From the NCBI GenBank assembly GCA_016705125.1, contig JADIYW010000003.1, positions 1-64,000 of the forward strand: a stretch of 64,000 bases of DNA, read 5' to 3'. The first letter of the stretch is position 1. Each line of letters opens with the position of its first letter. Both the position numbers and the translations under genes were made by a program. This document shows positions 60,980 to 64,000 of this stretch, one piece after another. Under the pieces are notes generated by a model that did no database searches, was not told the origin of the DNA, and saw nothing but the letters and a program-made list of their open reading frames with translations. This DNA comes from Bacteroidota bacterium (GTDB lineage Bacteria; Bacteroidota; Bacteroidia; Chitinophagales; JADIYW01).

Positions 60980-61843
60980 ATGATAACATTAGATGTAAAT
61001 GCCATTGAAAATCGGCAGTTGTATAGTTTTTTAACTAGCGCAATTATTCCACGACCAATTGCTTTGGTAAGCACTATTGATAAAAATGGAAATGTAAATT
61101 TAAGTCCTTTTAGCTACTTTAATTGTGTAAGTACTCGTCCACCCATTTTGATGATTGCCCCAGTTAAAAAAGCACGCGATGGTGAAGAAAAGGATACTTT
61201 TTTAAACCTGCAAGAAACGGCCGAATGTGTTATAAATCTTACAAATTATAGCATGGTAGAGCAAATGTCGCTCACAAGTGCCCCTTTTGACCGGGGCATC
61301 AATGAATTCAAAAAAGCTGGCTTTACGGAAGAGAAATCGCTGTTAGTAAAACCGCCTAGAGTGAAGGAATCGCCTGTAGCATTTGAATGTAAGGTTACAC
61401 AAATAATAGAATTGGCAAAAAATGGCGGCGCGGGAAATGTGATTTTTTGCGAAATATTATCTATACATGTTGCCGAAGATGTAATGGATAAAAATGGAAA
61501 TATTGATCCTTATAAATTAGATACCGTGGCTAGGTTGGGAGGCAATTTGTATTCAAGGGTAAACCCTGCTTCCATTTTTGAATTACAAAAACCAATATCA
61601 GCTATAGGTGTTGGGGTAGATAATATTCCGGACAGACTATTGAAATTTGGTTATTTCTCTGGAAATGAATTGGCTAGACTAGCAAGTATTGAGGCCGTAC
61701 CTAGCAAAACGGAAATAAGCAAATTTCCAGCATTATTGGATGGTATGAAAGTGAAAAATGAAAAAGAATTGCTTTTATATATGTCAGAACTCCTTTCTTT
61801 CAATCAAGTAAAAGAAGCTTGGTTAGTTGGTTTAAACCTATGA
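60980..61843 (+). CDS. Flavin reductase family (FMN-binding split barrel) protein
   Basis: A 287-residue protein. The N-terminal half has ITSAIIPRPIALVST (here LTSAIIPRPIALVSTIDKNG), NLSPFSYFNCVSTRPPILMIAP and TAECVINL, the flavin-reductase-like split-barrel signature that binds FMN. The C-terminal 90 residues (RLGGNLYSRVNPASIFELQ) are typical of a larger Bacteroidota subgroup. It may reduce flavins or act on small acids; the reaction is not determined. Twenty bases separate it from the end of the GH5 gene. Confidence 0.88.
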   Translation: MITLDVNAIENRQLYSFLTSAIIPRPIALVSTIDKNGNVNLSPFSYFNCVSTRPPILMIAPVKKARDGEEKDTFLNLQETAECVINLTNYSMVEQMSLTSAPFDRGINEFKKAGFTEEKSLLVKPPRVKESPVAFECKVTQIIELAKNGGAGNVIFCEILSIHVAEDVMDKNGNIDPYKLDTVARLGGNLYSRVNPASIFELQKPISAIGVGVDNIPDRLLKFGYFSGNELARLASIEAVPSKTEISKFPALLDGMKVKNEKELLLYMSELLSFNQVKEAWLVGLNL

Positions 61844-61849
61844 AAAACC

Positions 61850-62458
61850 TTATTTCGTCTTAATTTCTACCAGTTTTAGTGTAATATCCTGTTCGGATGA
61901 TAATACTACAGGAAAATCGGCATTATCCCAATATAAGATTTTTACAGCCTTGCCATTTCTAAAACCAGTAACGGTAGAAGTAAATAATTTCTCCTGCTGC
62001 CCATTCACAATACAATTTGTAAAAGAATTCTCTTGTTTAATTAATTTCACAGGATTTCCATCCGTTGGACTCAAAAATACGTTTGAAACACTTTTAGTAG
62101 CAAATTCACCATACATTTTTTTGCTCAATAGTACGTTTACTCCTTTGTCCAATATTTTATCTCCCGATTGAAATCCCATTTGCAATAAAGATGCATTCTG
62201 AAAAGCATCATTTGTAATGGTAATTTTCCCAGATTTACCAGCAGCATTTTTCATTTTCCAGTTTACAACCAAACCAATAGAATCTTCCTTATAAATACTC
62301 ATTTCATAAGTATAGAGGGTATTTAAGTAATTCATTTCATACACTAACACGTCTGCATTTTCAGTACTTACCTTAGCAGCTTGTACGTCTTTCTTTAAAT
62401 TGACATTTGCAATAAATGAAACTAAAGAAATGGCCAATAAATATCCTAATTTTATCAT
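61850..62458 (-). CDS. Secreted protein of unknown function
   Basis: From the ATG at 62458 the product has 202 residues. A signal peptide (IKLGYLLAISLVSFIANVNL) precedes a beta-rich domain with VLVYEMNYLNTLYTYEMSIY and VVNWKMKNAAGKSGKITITN segments and only one cysteine. I do not recognise the family. A TACATTTG box (reverse complement of 62477-62484) ends 18 bases before the start. It is convergent with the flavin reductase gene and stands alone on its strand. Confidence 0.75.
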   Translation of the reverse strand: MIKLGYLLAISLVSFIANVNLKKDVQAAKVSTENADVLVYEMNYLNTLYTYEMSIYKEDSIGLVVNWKMKNAAGKSGKITITNDAFQNASLLQMGFQSGDKILDKGVNVLLSKKMYGEFATKSVSNVFLSPTDGNPVKLIKQENSFTNCIVNGQQEKLFTSTVTGFRNGKAVKILYWDNADFPVVLSSEQDITLKLVEIKTK

Positions 62459-62602
62459 AATAAAATGTTTAACATACAAATGTATTCATTTAATTAAAGT
62501 TACACTTTAAAAAGAAATAAACAATATGTTGATAAACTTGTTTATAATGTGTTTATATAAAGTAAATTAAATAGTGAAATAATTAAATAATTGGATAAAT
62601 TA

Positions 62603-63838
62603 TTATCCAATATGGCAACAAAAAATTGAAAATGCGATGGAATGAAAATAAATTAGGCTATCAACGGATATTCCTAAATTAAACTTAATTCCAAAATAAA
62701 TTTTAAGAAGAAAAGTAGTTTTTAGTTTTTCTAATACTATATCCAATTCTTCTATGGTATTGAATTTGGAAAAAGAGAATCGGATATTCACCCTGTCTGA
62801 GGGCACATTTAATGCATTCAATACATGTGAACCCGCATTTGCACCACTACTGCAAGCACTTCCACCAGACACACAAATACCTTCTAAATCAAGCGAAAAT
62901 AGCAATAAGGGTGCTTCTCCAACATTTGGAAACGATACATTTAAAATGGTGTAAATTGAATGTTCGTCAGTTGGACCATTATAACTAATGTCGGGTATTG
63001 AAGCAGTAATTTTTTCTTTAAAATAAGACTTTAAATAGCTTACCTTTTTTATGTCCTCCATCAAATTGTCATTAGCCAATTCAAATGCCTTAGCCAAACC
63101 GACAATGCCATAGACATTTTCGGTGCCAGCTCTAAAATTGCGCTCCTGCCCTCCCCCATGCATAAATGATTTAAGCGGAATACCTTTTCTCACAAAAAGC
63201 AATCCTATACCTTTTGGCCCATGAAACTTATGAGCCGCAGCAGAAATAAAATCCACTTCAATTGATCCTAAATCTAATGGTAAATGCCCAAAAGTCGGCA
63301 CTGTATCGCAATGGAAAAAGGCGCTATATTGCTTGCAAATTTTTCCAACCCTATTTATATCTAGCAAAACTCCAATTTCATTATTGGCATGCATTAGCGA
63401 AACTAAGGTCTTTTTTTCTAAATCGGACAAAAGCCTAGTTAGTTCATTATAATCTATTTTCCCTTGATTATCTATTGTTAAATATACAATTTCAACTCCT
63501 TCTTTTTCTAGGGCATCAAAAGTATGGAGTCCACAATGGTGTTCAATCGGCGAACTAATTATTCTTTTTACACCCAAATCTCTTACCGCTCCTTTTATGG
63601 CTGTATTATTTGATTCTGTACCACCAGAAGTAAAAAAGAGTTCGGCGGGACTACAATTCAAGATTTTAGCAATTCGTTTTCGAGCGCCCTCAATAGCTGA
63701 TCTTGTATTTCTGCCTAAAGAATATTGAGAAGACGGATTACCAAAATGAGTGGAAAGAAATGGAATCATTGCATCGATTACCTCTGGATGAATTGGCGTT
63801 GTGGCCGCATTATCTAAGTAAATAAGCTTCTTTTCCAT
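62603..63838 (-). CDS. Cysteine desulfurase (IscS/NifS family)
   Basis: A 411-residue PLP enzyme: YLDNAATTPIHPEV, TSGGTESNN, HHCGLHTF, AAAHKFHGPKGIG (PLP Lys near 208), GAGTEN-type FRAGTENV, and GGSACSSGA (catalytic Cys near 330). It moves sulfur from cysteine to Fe-S or thiocofactor acceptors. The last ~33 residues (LKIYFGIKFNLGISVDSLIY and on) do not fit the family. One extra A in the run 62711-62714 would end the protein at KTTFSS, so a one-base error is possible. It starts ten bases after the phosphohexomutase gene on the same strand. Confidence 0.9.
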   Translation of the reverse strand: MEKKLIYLDNAATTPIHPEVIDAMIPFLSTHFGNPSSQYSLGRNTRSAIEGARKRIAKILNCSPAELFFTSGGTESNNTAIKGAVRDLGVKRIISSPIEHHCGLHTFDALEKEGVEIVYLTIDNQGKIDYNELTRLLSDLEKKTLVSLMHANNEIGVLLDINRVGKICKQYSAFFHCDTVPTFGHLPLDLGSIEVDFISAAAHKFHGPKGIGLLFVRKGIPLKSFMHGGGQERNFRAGTENVYGIVGLAKAFELANDNLMEDIKKVSYLKSYFKEKITASIPDISYNGPTDEHSIYTILNVSFPNVGEAPLLLFSLDLEGICVSGGSACSSGANAGSHVLNALNVPSDRVNIRFSFSKFNTIEELDIVLEKLKTTFLLKIYFGIKFNLGISVDSLIYFHSIAFSIFCCHIG

Positions 63839-63848
63839 TGTTTACCGA

Positions 63849-64000
63849 CTAATTTTCATTAATCAACAGTATCAAATCCTGTTTTACCTTATTGGCAATG
63901 GTATCTGCAGTTTGTATGGTATTACTTTCAGCATAAATTCTGATAATGGGTTCAGTATTGGATTTACGAAGATGCACCCAATCACCAGATTCAAATGTGA
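63849..64000 (-). CDS. C-terminal end of a phosphohexomutase (GlmM/ManB family), partial
   Basis: Only the last 50 codons are inside the window. The reverse-strand product ...SGDWVHLRKSNTEPIIRIYAESNTIQ... contains the domain IV motif RxSNTEPxxRIYxE of alpha-D-phosphohexomutases. The spelling and the Bacteroidota context fit phosphoglucosamine or phosphomannomutase; these cannot be told apart from this part. It ends ten bases before the cysteine desulfurase ATG, so the two are probably co-transcribed. Confidence 0.85.
   Translation of the reverse strand, partial: TFESGDWVHLRKSNTEPIIRIYAESNTIQTADTIANKVKQDLILLINEN

Overview
The window is AT-rich DNA from a member of the Bacteroidota, probably a Chitinophagales- or Sphingobacteriales-like lineage. 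The evidence is type IX secretion (T9SS) C-terminal sorting domains on several secreted proteins, a DUF5723-type outer-membrane barrel, SPII lipoproteins of the SCKK type, and at least a dozen start codons preceded closely by the Bacteroidota -7 promoter box TAnnTTTG. The assignment to an order is inference. No rRNA, CRISPR array, integrase or transposase was found. One tRNA-Met gene is present.

Layout. (1) 1-3.65 kb is accessory DNA: a decayed frame, palindromic attC-like elements, an AbiEi/AbiEii toxin-antitoxin pair with duplicated palindromic operators, a fragment resembling a restriction-modification N-terminus, and a ten-cysteine reading frame. (2) 3.75-16.5 kb is mostly housekeeping: tRNA-Met, tsaE, ald, an MBL hydrolase, an operon of cell-envelope and secreted proteins (beta-repeat protein, MORN protein, lipase, acyltransferase) followed by acs, and a reverse cluster with an S4 protein, murB, an aldose epimerase and an SDR. 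(3) 16.6-28.8 kb is centred on fatty-acid and acetate metabolism: thiolase (frameshifted), the hydratase/3-hydroxyacyl-CoA dehydrogenase fusion, desaturase, malate synthase and isocitrate lyase, a delta3-delta2-enoyl-CoA isomerase and a type II NADH dehydrogenase, with the N-degron pair aat/clpS embedded. (4) 28.8-32.5 kb is a second accessory island with a RelE/ParE module, a PIN-toxin module and a repeated palindromic element around a one-gene unit. (5) 32.6-50.2 kb holds a DUF5723 barrel, a phosphate transporter, a CYTH protein, twin T9SS hydrolases, arginine deiminase, an exo/endonuclease-family protein, a monoacylglycerol-lipase-like hydrolase, a 1,200-residue helicase-nuclease, and a transhydrogenase operon that lacks pntAB. 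(6) 50.3-64 kb holds a rhomboid protease, RluF-like pseudouridine synthase, B12-binding radical SAM enzyme, a broken TonB-C gene, an epimerase, a T9SS protein, a frameshifted GH5 lipoprotein, a flavin reductase, cysteine desulfurase and the end of a phosphohexomutase gene.

Physiology. acs, the beta-oxidation genes, the glyoxylate shunt (aceB-aceA), NDH-2 and transhydrogenase together suggest growth on acetate or fatty acids, with C2 carbon fed to biosynthesis and NADPH supply. This is inferred from gene content only.

Points for a second look: intergenic tracts with a clear seven-base period recur through the window, and two of them flank a four-helix-bundle (IVP-like) gene in opposite orientation between the thiolase and fadJ. 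Palindromic elements delimit cassette-like units in both accessory regions. Several genes appear broken by loss of one base in a T/A run, which could be assembly error or real decay; reads would decide.
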